Shown in pieces: positions 45,401 through 57,600 of a stretch of DNA of 64,000 nt. The notes under the pieces are model-generated. The model saw only the letters and a program-made list of their open reading frames with translations. It was not told the DNA's origin and did no database searches. Both the position numbers and the translations under genes were made by a program. The DNA is from Acanthaster planci (Eukaryota > Echinodermata > Asteroidea > Valvatida > Acanthasteridae). The DNA is taken from positions 372,001 to 436,000 of the forward strand of contig NW_019091422.1 in the NCBI RefSeq assembly GCF_001949145.1, given 5' to 3'. The first letter of the stretch is position 1, and the number at the start of each line of letters is the position of its first letter.

Positions 45401-48400
45401 AGTTTTATTGGTTAAAAGAGAGAGAGAATTGATTTTTTTTTCTTTTTTTTTCCCTATTGATTTCCTGTTTTCCTGAAAACTTCACCAACTGAAGTTTCTG
45501 GGGGAAAAGGCTTGAAAAGTAGTTTCGTTTTAAAAGGAAACAGATTTTTTCAACCCCTTTTTTCAAGAGAATCATGCCACACCTGTCATTGTGTAGACAC
45601 AAGTTCCTATTGTTTTTTCAATAATAAAGACATGTATTAAATCTCATGAAACTGTCAAAAGGATATTTGTACCTTTTGCCATTGCCCAAAGCCAAGCATT
45701 CCAGTACTGTACATGTATGTACATAAAGGATTTATACTATTATGCATGTTTAGTCAGTGTGCTGGTGAAAATCATGCAAGCAGAACAAGCCAAGGGAGTA
45801 ACCATCATGACCATGTACACGTACAGTACATGTACACGTACTTGTAGTGTACATGTACATGTATTCATTTCCTTGTTCGAGATGTCCTATTTTTATACTG
45901 ACAAAACTCGTGTATTGTTGATACCCATGAAGTGTAATAATATTTCTTCTCTGATAACAAGTGACCTACATTTTGTGAAAGCTGTACCTTTGCGGCTCGA
46001 GCTTCCTTGATCTTCCAACCTTGAGCCTCATTAAAAAATCTGTGTCTTACAGATCTTTTGGTTGTACATGTACATGTTTTATTCTTTCTTCAGATGTTAT
46101 TCAGAGAAAAGGTGTGTGTTGCTAAATACATGAACTAGTATTGTGCAGGGATTTCTTTTGGAAGTCCCTGGAGCCTGTGGGCAGTTAAAAAACTTTGTTA
46201 GGTTACCTGCCAGTGAAATTAGTTTAACGGACGGTGCACTGGTTGTGATGTGTTTGCCTAAATTTCCTGAATTGTAACTCGTGCCAGAATTGTCATTTCA
46301 CTAATATAAAGCAAAGCAAAAAACCTTCCAAAAGCAAAACTCTAAAATTTTCAGGGTTTTTAGAGGAAAGCATGGATGGCACGAACAAGACCAGATCATG
46401 CGGGAAAAGTTCAAACGTCAGAATTCAGTATCACGGTGTATGGTCTGCCGTGAGAAAAATGTTCAGCTTGGGTAAACGTCTTTAACAGCTGCATACAGCT
46501 CGCATATCTTCAGCAAAATGACTTTTCCAGCGCAACTTCATGTACATGTCATCAAAGTAGGCAGGTTCTGCAAAGAGACCTGTCTTGGCGTGCGTGTTTT
46601 AGGCCATTAGCAAATACATGTACTGTACATGTAGTTTGGCCAGCGTTCTTAAAGTACTTGATGAACAAAGAGTGAACATTCCTGCATTACGAATCATTCC
46701 ACATAAATTGTCTGTGCTGTCGTCCTTTGAGTAAAAAGCCTGTTAAATTTACGCAAATTTTATGTCTCTCTGTATCCTGCCATGCATGCATGTACATTGT
46801 ACCCTCCCAGTGGAATATGCATGTACATGGTGGTTTCTGATAAACTCCGATATAAACATTGTTTTCACGTTGCATTGCAGGTGCGAGGGTCGTATCTACC
46901 AGTATCGTATATTACCCGATGGGAATGGGTATCTCATTAAGGTGAGGTCAGAGGTCAAAACCCTCACATGTCTGTCTCATCCGTGAATTCTTGTTCCCAT
47001 GCGGTGCATCATCACCAGTCATTGAAATCCCACAGGTACATGTATATCCTACCCTTTGACCAGAAAAATTGTCAAGGAATTGACTCTACACTCGCACTAC
47101 AAAATCTGACTCTACTTGCAGTCCCAAAAAAGTACTGTTCAATTTGACAGGCACAACCATTATAAAAAACATATACTTTTTGGCCAAAAAGAAAGGAAAA
47201 CCTGTGAATTTTTGCAATAACATAAAATGTTCTTGCTCGAGGTATTCATTGCATGTTTTGTTTGAAGAGTTAATTTTTTTTCCAAAGTGCAAGAGCTAAG
47301 TACCACTTTTGTACCTGATACAATTCCAACCTCTCCTGTCAGTTCCAAAGAAACCTTTGAAAAGGTTTATACACCTTAGTTAAATATTAAATACATGTAG
47401 ATCAGTTTAGTGAAAAATGAAGTTTAGGGTTATCCTTTATCCTTTTTTAAAAACTATTTTGTAATTATGGGAAAATGGGTACTGGTGTCTTTGAAATAAC
47501 TCCCTCATTTATGTATGTACCGCTTTGTACCACTTTTGTGATGGCATTTCCTTGTGGGCAGTATGGTTTTGCTGACTTTTTTAAAGAAATTTTTTCCTGT
47601 TTCCTGCATTCCAGGCTTGTTTCCCGGTCTGCATTAGGTCACTGTTGTGTTGAACTGAATAAATGTGTGTGCCAATAGGCTCCGGCCTGTGAAAGTTGGT
47701 TGAATTTTGCTGCCACATCCTGCTTTCTGTTTTGGTTCGGATAAAAATCTGATATTGTGATTGTTCTGAATGGAGGCTGGCCAATCTTCTGTTTGTATTA
47801 CTCGGACCTCCCTCGGAATGTGACAATCGAATCGATGAATTGAATTGGAAACAGACCTGGGAAGAAAAAGATGACTGTTTCAATTAAAGGGACGGAAACA
47901 GTTCGTGAAAAAAAAGGTCATTTTGCTGATTTTTGAAGAATTCCTGATAACTCTTATGTTAAAGGACTCGTTGAGGGTTTTTTTTTTTTCTGACTTCAAC
48001 CTTTCCTTCAAGGTTACTGTAGAATTGCCTAGAATCTTTGAATGAGGAGTTTGATGCAATTTGGTTCAAAACGATTTTCTCAGGTTTAGAAACCTAATGC
48101 AGTACATTTGAAAGCGGGAACCTGCTGGATGCAACAAAATGCAAGGAAAGCATGACGTGAACAGTGTGTTGTAACTGGACACACAGTTGAAACCCTGGTT
48201 CGGGCAGCTATGTTGAACTGTGCCCTGTACTCTGCCAGTTGTATTGACTGCTACGTGCAAATGCAACAAAATGTAGCAGCTTTTTTTCTGCTTGTGTTGC
48301 AGTACATTGAGGGTTTAGAAGTCCTTTTTTAACCTTTGTTATAAAAGATAAGGAAGGGAAGTTGACAGAAACGAAATTCAGTTTTCACTGCTTCTACATC

Positions 48401-48695
48401 AGGACCCAAACTGATCACTGAGAGCTGTCAGGTAGTGAGATGATTTATACTCGATGAGATACTTTGAGAGTGAAAGCTTAGATTTGAGTCGTGTCGGAAA
48501 TGAAATCTTTTTCCATCCATGTTATTTTGCACCATCCCCCCTTCTTGAAGTCGTCAGATGCCACTAAACAGCATACGTTCAGTAACGTGCCAGAGCTCAT
48601 TCAGAGCTACAGCATCACCAACAATGGTCTGTGCTGCCCACTACGCTACCCCACCGAGGCACCAAAAGTTGAAACGGAAGAGGAGCAAGACTCGG
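42436..48695 (+). other. INPP5D: SHIP SH2 domain (exons 1-3)
   Basis: YPWYHGSITRLQTEECL starts the domain. GSFLVRDSESFKGAYVLSVL carries the phosphotyrosine-binding Arg (residue 40) in the FLVR motif. The next exon gives CEGRIYQYRILPDGNGYLIK, matching vertebrate SHIP YTYRILPNED. Exon 48551-48695 supplies FSNVPELIQSYSITNNGLCC and PLRYP. The third exon continues into an acidic stretch (VETEEEQDS). All key SH2 positions appear intact. Confidence 0.93.
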
Positions 48696-51600
48696 GTATG
48701 GATGGGTTGAACCCAACACAGGCTCCATGTCCCAAGTCAGTTGGCTGTGGCTGGAGAAATACCTGAAGCCACTGTCTTGTGGCTTCCATAGGCATGCATG
48801 TTTTCTCCAGCCACAGCCAGATAAATTGGACATAGCCTGAAGATGAAAAATCTTTAAAATTGGGCCATTTTTCAAGCCTTGATTATGTCCCTATTAGGGG
48901 CCATGCCCTCCCTCACACTCTCCCCCCACCCCCCCCCAAAAAAAGGGAGCCAAAATGTGTTGCTTTGTAAATGATTAAAGGCAATTTTGTTGTTTATTCC
49001 AAAAGCATGTAAGCAGCCCCCAGAATGTTGCCTCAACCCCCAGAAAGGCCACAAAAGGTAACAGGAAAAGTTCTGCATTGTTTGGCCCCCTCCTCAAAAT
49101 AAGTCTGGCCCCTCAAAAAAATGTGGTTTTGGATGCAACTTTTTACCTAGCCCCAATTCACATGGGGGCATCAGGACCCTTTGTTGTATAATCATGGCTG
49201 ACATAAATGCCATAGGACTAGTAAAACATATAAGCTCTAAGAGTCTGTAATTTCACCCTCTGCATTTGGCTTAAAGGTCTGATTCAAAAAGTTGTTTTTT
49301 ACAAACTACTCTCTTGCGAAAATTGTTTCGGTGAAGATGACGAGCCCACAGAGGAGGAAGAATCGGACTCGTTCTCGATGGCCTCGCCTACTGACATTGC
49401 CCTGCACACGCTGCGGTCCCGCCTGGAGTATCTGGACCAGACGGCCCTGGACGGCCAGTTCTTGGAGAAGCTGCGGGATTACATGAGCTCCAAGGCTAAG
49501 CAGGACTACGAGGATGTCAAGGCGGGGGCCACCACAGCCGGTCACCTGCGACAGCTGGTCCTGTCTTCAGCAAGGGAACTGACAAAGTAGGCGTTTTGGG
49601 ATATTAGGTGGGGAATAAGTGTAGAAATGACCAGGATGGTGTCATTGATGAGAATGACAGTGACAGCATGTCATAGGGAATGAACAAGATTGCATTGTTA
49701 ACAGGTTGACCGTAACAGTTTTGGTGACAGTGGCATCCATCGTTGAAAGCCATGAAAAGATGGTCATGCTGTTCAGGCAGTTCATTTGAATTTCATTTCA
49801 GGTTAGCCACTGAAAGAAAACCCTTGATCCATTCCCACCCGACAAGTTGAAACGATCACCCTCCTTTGCTTCCAACATAAAAACCCACCTGCCTAGCGGC
49901 CCCCCAAACTTCGTTGCTAAGGAGATTTCCCAATCAGTGCTTCATTTCCCGAAGCAATTTCCCCTTCAGGTTCGGTTCCCAAGTTGTTCCCCTGTCACCT
50001 CCCTTTAGGTTCCTGTTGCCCTTGGCCTTGCCTCTTACCCCCAAAGGAATGCGCAGCAGGATGGGCAGTAATTAGCGTGTTGGTTCTTCAATGCTGATTT
50101 TATTTTTGGCCGTCAGTGAAAAGCAAAAAGGACAGATACACTTTTAAGCCAGGGCAGTATACCAGTAGCCGGAGCATTTTTTGCATGCCGATAAAACAAC
50201 TTTGTACGTGTAACGTAAAAAACATTTTGTAAAATGTAATTACTGTCCCCTTATATCTGTCACATTTCACATTAATTTTTGGCAGTGTATTCTAGATTCC
50301 CAAAGCCCCAACCCTTTGCATGGGATTTATGCCCCCAAACTTATGTATGAGGCATGTTTCATTTGGTTCTCTTCCCAGGGACATAAACAAAATGACAAAA
50401 GTTTGTCCATCTCCTCCATTTATTACCCTGTAGAATGTCTGTCTTCTATTAAGATCAAACCATTTCAAATTGAACAACACCTTTGAAAGTTGTCAAGTTA
50501 TCTGATACTTTTTCCCGACAAGTGCCTGGATCTCATTTGCTCCTGATTATCCATGTCAGTTTTCTGTCTTTTTTGTCACATCTGCAGGCAACTGGATTTG
50601 TTCTTAGCCAAAATGAAAGCATTACAGCAACTCTTTGAACTGTCATCAGTCCCAAGCAAGACAAGCTCAGCCAACGAGGTAAAACAAATTTGCCTTTTAA
50701 TATCCACAACATTCTGGTGAAAAAAAATTACATCTACATTGTAAGTTTAATTTATCTAAGTAATTTTGTTACCAGCTTTTGAAATGCTTATCCTGTGTTG
50801 TCAGTGGCTTTAATGGAAGCTTTAATATAAAAATTCTTGAATTGAAGAGGTATTTCAGCTATCCGGCTCTAGATAATGCCAAGAAATCACTTCCTCATGG
50901 GACAGAGAAAGCTTGAATAAGTGGTAACACTGGTTGATCGTGGTACTGGATGTGCAGTGTGTCCTGACTGTATACATGGAATCTTCTTGACATGCACTCC
51001 AACTCGATTTCTACCATGCCTTGAAAACAACTTGCCCAAAAAGTTCACTGCCGTTTGGCCGCAGCCCTAATAGAAGCTCTGATGCAATTGGCCGGTTCGT
51101 CCAGTTAACCCCTCAGTTGCGCTTTTGCTGCATGCGTGAAAGCCAGCAAGTCAAAACGTTGAGGTTGAAATTGTACTGTAAGCTTCGCTTGCCACATCTG
51201 ATTCACCTCACACTGCATGTGACGTGATACTTTGGGTTTTTGTTTTTTTTTCATAGCATGCCGGACCTACAATGTCACAGAGGTCACTCTGGTCATTTGG
51301 TCATTTTTGTAGTTGTAGCCACTCCGGCCAGCTGCACCTCAACATATTTTGTTTTTCTGATGAATGTGACTTCGTCACCAGTAGTGAAATAATTAGTATC
51401 ATATTCAGCATGACTTCTATAAGTAGATAATCTCTCCTTCAGGCTGTGTGTGGGTAGATTTTCTGTATCCTTGGCTGTGCGTTGTGATTATTTCCACTTA
51501 AGCTGCTACACAAATTGAAAGAGTGGTCTCAAAAGCTTGATTAATTTGGCCAAACTGAAGTTACAGCGGACATAAACAAGACTCAACACTAACTCGGTGC

Positions 51601-54600
51601 AGACCTACTCTGAATTCCTGAATGAAGTTGTGCCTTTTCACCTGCCCGATACTAAAAAAAAAATTAAAAGAGCAACTGCATCATTGTGGAGATGGAGATC
51701 TAATCCTACTCAAGACAGTAGAGAGTCTCTTAAACTGTGTACGGAGATACTACCTGCTCAGAGGCCACTTCAGATTTCTGGGCTGTCCACAAATGTTACC
51801 TACCTGTACCACCAATGGACCTTTCCCATGAAATATGCAAATTGGAGGGGTGCATGCGCGCTACTACCACTGGTTGGCAAGCGCTGCCGTCAACGCTGTC
51901 GGTAGCGTAGGCGAGCTGCTAGTAACCATAACCTGGAGCGTTGACAGTCAATCAAAAACCATATTACAGCATTTGCCCAATACTTGAGCACACTTTCCTT
52001 GAAACTAATAGAGTTTTCAGTGTCCTGAGGTTGGAAAGTAACAGTTCCTTGTCTTTAAGTTTGGCACTCATGTCAAACTATACTAGCACAGAAACAGCGA
52101 TAGTGACGCTCGCATGGAGATTTGTATTGTTAAGTCAAAGATTTAAGCAACTTTGCCAACCCGTGTTAGTAATACGCATGCGCCTGCCTTATTTGCATAT
52201 TTCATGGGAAAGGTCCGTTGACCAAAATGCATCTACTGCCACAGTTAACAGCAAGGGAAAAATAAAATATGTTCAGATACAGCCAAGTTCCTCCTTAAAA
52301 ACATTGTAATTTTCAAAATTCCTTATTTAACGCTGACAGTGTACATGTAGCAGTCCTTGCATGGATATCCTGTACCAACGGCCATGTTCACCAAACCTCC
52401 AACCAACCTGCATGTCTTTTTGATTGTTTACTATTCTACGCCCAGGAAGTGGGAAAGACCCACCATGACACACTCGTTCCCGCTTGTAGCCAGCACTTGC
52501 CAGATTTGACCAGTTGGCCTTTTTAACAAGAATCTTAATAACACCTAGCCTTAATATCCTTGTGTTTCGTACCCTACTGAATCAAGACGGGAAATGATTT
52601 GAAACAACTCTTCAGCCGGCTAGGAGAATGCCAGGCCAGGGTTACTTCCCTTGAAAACAAGGTGAGATACCTGTGACCCTTGACTTCAGCGTTAACTCTT
52701 GACCCTTGAGTGCTGACCAGTACTTTAAAATTAACCTTTAAAATGACCCATGACATTGTTCTGACATAGAAAATGCATGTACATGTACATCTAATAAAGA
52801 GCTTTGGAGCTTAAACCTTCAAACAAAACAGAATGACAGAAGTGTCCAGTTATTTGTCCAGTTTGCTGCTTCTTTCCATTTCTAACTTTTCACTTCATCG
52901 TCGAAGTTTGGCACTACACAGCAAGCAGTGTGTGTTTTTTTCTAAAACAAAAGCTCAACGCTGCCCATTCAGCAAGTCATTCCACAAGTTACAGAAGTCA
53001 TTTCGTAAATTTTGTCAAGGCTGCGAAATACTAAAGATGCACATTTTCTCAAAACGTGCATCTGCACCTACACCGCAATATCATAGTCTCGCCAATCTTT
53101 TTTCCTAAGGAGCAGTTGTCTTATGAAATGTTACCTTTATGGCCAGGAAAAAAAACAGACTTCAAGAATTTCAATGCTGCCTACAGCTGTTGAGCTTTAA
53201 AATGTCCATAGGTAGCCAAAGCTTGCAGAGATATCTTCCTTGCTTGGTGGAAGGTTTTTCTTCAAAATATACACATACATTTGCGTCATTATTTCTTAAA
53301 GAAGGGCATATGTTAATGTCATGTCTAGTTGTAGCATTTATTTGTTGATGTTTTGGTACTATCATTGCATGAGATCTTTTTAATTCTTTTATCAACAATT
53401 CATTTGCTTTTTGTGCTGATGCTTTGCCGTACTTTACTAGGCCCCGATGGGCAAAAGATTTAACTGGTGTGAAAAGACAGAGGTCTTTTCAGTTTTATAC
53501 AAATTGTGAAATCTTCAAGGTAATTTGTTAAAATTCAAAACAAGGAGATGCTATTTTCCCATTATTGCTTCTTGAAGTATCGGTTGTGAAACACCTGTTT
53601 TCAATTTTGTTTTTTGTCCCATCTTCCAACTAAACCAAACCAGGCCGTGGCAACTTACCTGGAGCTCAGCAAGGGAGAGGTTCGAATCCCTGTAACCCCT
53701 GCCAAGCCACAGCAAGCTTCAACAGAGGCTCCTGAAAAGGAGCCGGAACTCCCCGAAATGGAGCCGGACCCCTTGATCGGGGGTGCTGACAACACCTACA
53801 CAGGGGGCTTGACCACGAGCGATGGGATATCTGGGGGGGACACCCTCAAGGTGCACACCCTCCCCAATCTGACTATGTCGGTCACGCCCTTTGAGGTGAG
53901 TCCACTTTCCTTGTAGAATAACCAGAAAAAAAATTGTTTTACATTGATGAAATTCTTTGTTATCTAGAGTACGTGTACCTAGATTTAATGAATGAGACTC
54001 ACATGGCAGAATTGAAAATTATGGATTTTTAAACACGACGTAAAGTTTATAAATTGAGTGCTGAAATTTTTCCAATGTGGTGGTGTTGCCTGGGAATGAC
54101 ATAACAAGGTCTTCCAAAAGTTGACACTTGTTTGGAAAAAAAGTATTTGGTTGCCTATTCATGTTGTTTAAAACAACATTTTTGCATTATTCATAAGATG
54201 TATTATTCATGAAGCGACTTTTGAATATATGTACATTGTATATCTTTGGTATTGTATGCACATCTTAATCTTCAACTTTATTTCCGCATAAAAAGTAGAG
54301 TACACTTGGAAGGTAACGTAAACAAAATATGTGGTTAGGGATCACAAAAAAGCAACGCTTGTCGAGTAGCGATCCCCATAGTCAACAGCAAAGATCGTAT
54401 AGCACCGCGTAGCGGCGCAAGGTGGGGAACTTCACCGTGAATACGCGTAAAACGTTGGTATCACATGGGCGCCATTCTGGTTGGACTACGCTGCGCAGTG
54501 CCAGTTAATGTACAGGCGCAGGCGCCGCGACAGGCACGCACACACATGAACGTTCACACTCGAATGGCGCCCATGGTGATAACAACACCTTTAAGGCCGA

Positions 54601-57600
54601 ATTACCCATCTTGCGGCGCTATATAATCTTTGGTCAACAGTAAATGATTTATGTATACTAAGGAATTAACGCACAAACGCAGAACATTAGTAAGAGCATG
54701 GGAATGACATGATTAGAACCCACCCTGCAGCTGCAACCCTGTGAAAAAGAAACACTTAATTACTTTGCAAATAACTGTCCAACATCGTATTTTTGTATTT
54801 ACGCATAAAGAGCGAAAGACTAGAGATATTTTCGAGAGGAGAATCCACCGAGTTCCACAAGTGTATCATTATGCTAAAAAGTGCTGGATACTACAGTTAA
54901 GTACAATTGGTGATTTGTAGCTCCGTGTGTGGTCACAGTTTAACTCATTTGTTCTCTTAGGTCAAAGTTGAAGGTCTGACCGTGGGTGCCCTGAAGAACA
55001 CTAAAGTCAAACTGACTGTTGACGTTGCCCATGGTACCCTGTCCATCCTGAAGCATTTTGGGAAAGACATGAAAGAAGAGATGACATCTTACACACATGA
55101 CAAAAGTAAGTTGACCTCTGCCCCCTGTCAACCTGATTAAGTAGGCTCAAGTTAGTCTCTTTAGTTCGAGAGCTTGTCAGATAATAGTTGCAGATTCGCT
55201 CAGATTCAACTCAAACCTACAACTTCCCGTTTAACTGTGGCAGATCGACGTTTAACCTCTTAACCACCAACCACTGAGCTTACCTGGGTCAGGCTTGAAT
55301 GTTCTCATAAAGCAACAGATATCCATCATCCTCTTGAACTCCAGAAATTTGAAAATTTTGATTGCGGCTGGACTTTTTCCGAAATTTGTTGGAACTGTCT
55401 CTCTCTTTTTTTTTCAGTTGTGCAGCTCATCAAATCAAGAGGCACAAACACAAAACTCCAAATCCGATTTTCCAACGGCAAGAAGAAAGAGTACAGTTTT
55501 GAGGATGCCAAGGTTTGTTGATGACATTTCTATGTAAGTTGGATATCTCTCAATGAACCGAGAAATGAAGCCATCTTCTGGAATTTGATAAACTGATGGT
55601 CTTGGTATGGTAGACATATCTGATAATAAGTGAGCACTTTATGGTTAATTCACCATTTTAAATCAGGTTTCAAGGCAAAACAAGTATTCACCATTCTTGG
55701 GAATTGTTGTTGATGTAAAAGAATCTCCAGTGTCGATTACAAAAGTTTGTCTTGGTTGTTTCATGTGGACAGAAGAGAGAGACATTTTGCCAGCTTATCC
55801 AGTACATGAAGATGAGCCATTCCTACAGCAAGGAGGTGGACCAGATCTCGGTCTTTATCGGCACGTGGAACATGGGTGTGTTTTCCCTCTTCTCCAGAGC
55901 CAGATTTTTCCCTGGAAATGCTCAACCACAAAATTGGCAATGTCCAATTAGTGGCTCTCTGGATTTAGCTTAATCTGTTTTAAATTGTTTTAAGTCATTT
56001 TTATTTTTTTTTTTCTAAGCGTTATCAGGGCCCTTAATGATAACAGGTTTTTTTTAACTGACAAGGCTACCTTTTTGAAATAAAACAGAGTTTATTGTAT
56101 GGGAAATGTTAGTTTCCAGCCGTAGCCAAGTCATTTAGCTGTTGCGTTCTTTTTTACAGGTGCGGCCATGCCACCTACTAATATCACCTCCTGGCTGACG
56201 TGCCAAGGACAGGGGAAGACGCGAGACCCAAGCATGGCGGCTATGCCCCATGACATCTATGTCATTGGCACACAGGAATTCAAGAGCGCCGCCATCAACG
56301 ACAAGGATTGGATCAGTCGGGTCAAGATGGAAATTGGCCAGCTGAACGGGCTGAACAAGAAGGAATACGTCACAGTAAGAGAAACAAGTCGTGGCTGGGG
56401 AGTGATGCGGTTGGTTGGCTGATGGGTTGGGTTGGGGTGGGTCGGGGTTGGGTCGGGTTGGGGTGGGTGATACAGTCAAACTTTGTGGACCCTTCTGTTT
56501 CTTCTGAAGATGAACTGAGGGGTGTATTGTTACTACCCCTGCTGGCCATGCCAGTAAAGAGTTACTTATCAGTGCATGTGGATTGTGCTTATTTTATGTA
56601 AGTGGCAAATATGAAGAGGGCTCATTAGGTCCTAGTTGTTTCCACCTGTATTGATGTGACTTGTCTGTGGCATTGCAGGCAGCCACTGCATCCCTCTGGG
56701 GCTTGAGGCTGGCCGTCCTGGTCAACAAAGACCACGAGCATCAGATCAGCCACGTCAGGGATTCTTTTGTCAGAACTGGCATCGCCAACACTCTGGGTGA
56801 GCTTGTAACACACCTGAGGCCAGACTTGCTTTGGGAGCTCATGTTGGCTTTTCACCCTGTGCATATTGTTAGGGCTTCATGTGGCAAAAGAAAAACCACA
56901 CTGAACTTTTAAAGTGTAAGATGAGGGTACTCACTGTCTATTGTTATGTCTTGTTCCCATGCTCGTCCATATCAGTCCGGCATGCTTACTGACTTGCAGT
57001 ACACTGAGCGATAAGGCAACAGCGCCCTCAATAGTTTACACACGGAGCCGATAGGAATTGGCATTTGCCATCACACTCCAACAAAGTGCGATTTGGTGTT
57101 TTGTTGTTTTAAATGAATATATCATTGTTTTGGGGTGTTTTTGTTTTGGTTCGTTGTTCTGTCAAGGCAACAAGGGAGCCGTGGGTGTATCTTTACTCTT
57201 CAGCGGTACTTCATTTTGTTTCATCAATGCACATCTTACCTCAGGAACTGAAAAATGCACGAGGTCAGTCTCAGTCTTCTGTCCTTCTGGTTGCCTGGTA
57301 ACCAATCTGTATTCAAGCAATTTGTCTAACAGCTACGCTAGTGTATTGCACATGTACAATGTAAAGCTACAGTCTATGGCATTTCCTTTGTTTGCTTACG
57401 ATAGGATGTAACAATGTTTATCTGAGCAACTTTACAAACATACATCCAGATGAAATATTCGAAACATTAATTCTGAATTTTTTGGTCTTTTTTTTTTTTT
57501 TTTGAAGTTCAAGATCTAAAGTTTTGCATCAAAGGTTTATTGGGCGTTATCAACTTCATTCATGCATTGTACTGGGCTTATTTTAATGGCCAAAAATCGG

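Noticed and set aside
48915-48945. C-rich run as an i-motif or regulatory site
   Set aside because: It is a simple low-complexity C/A run beside a poly-A tract, without regular run spacing.
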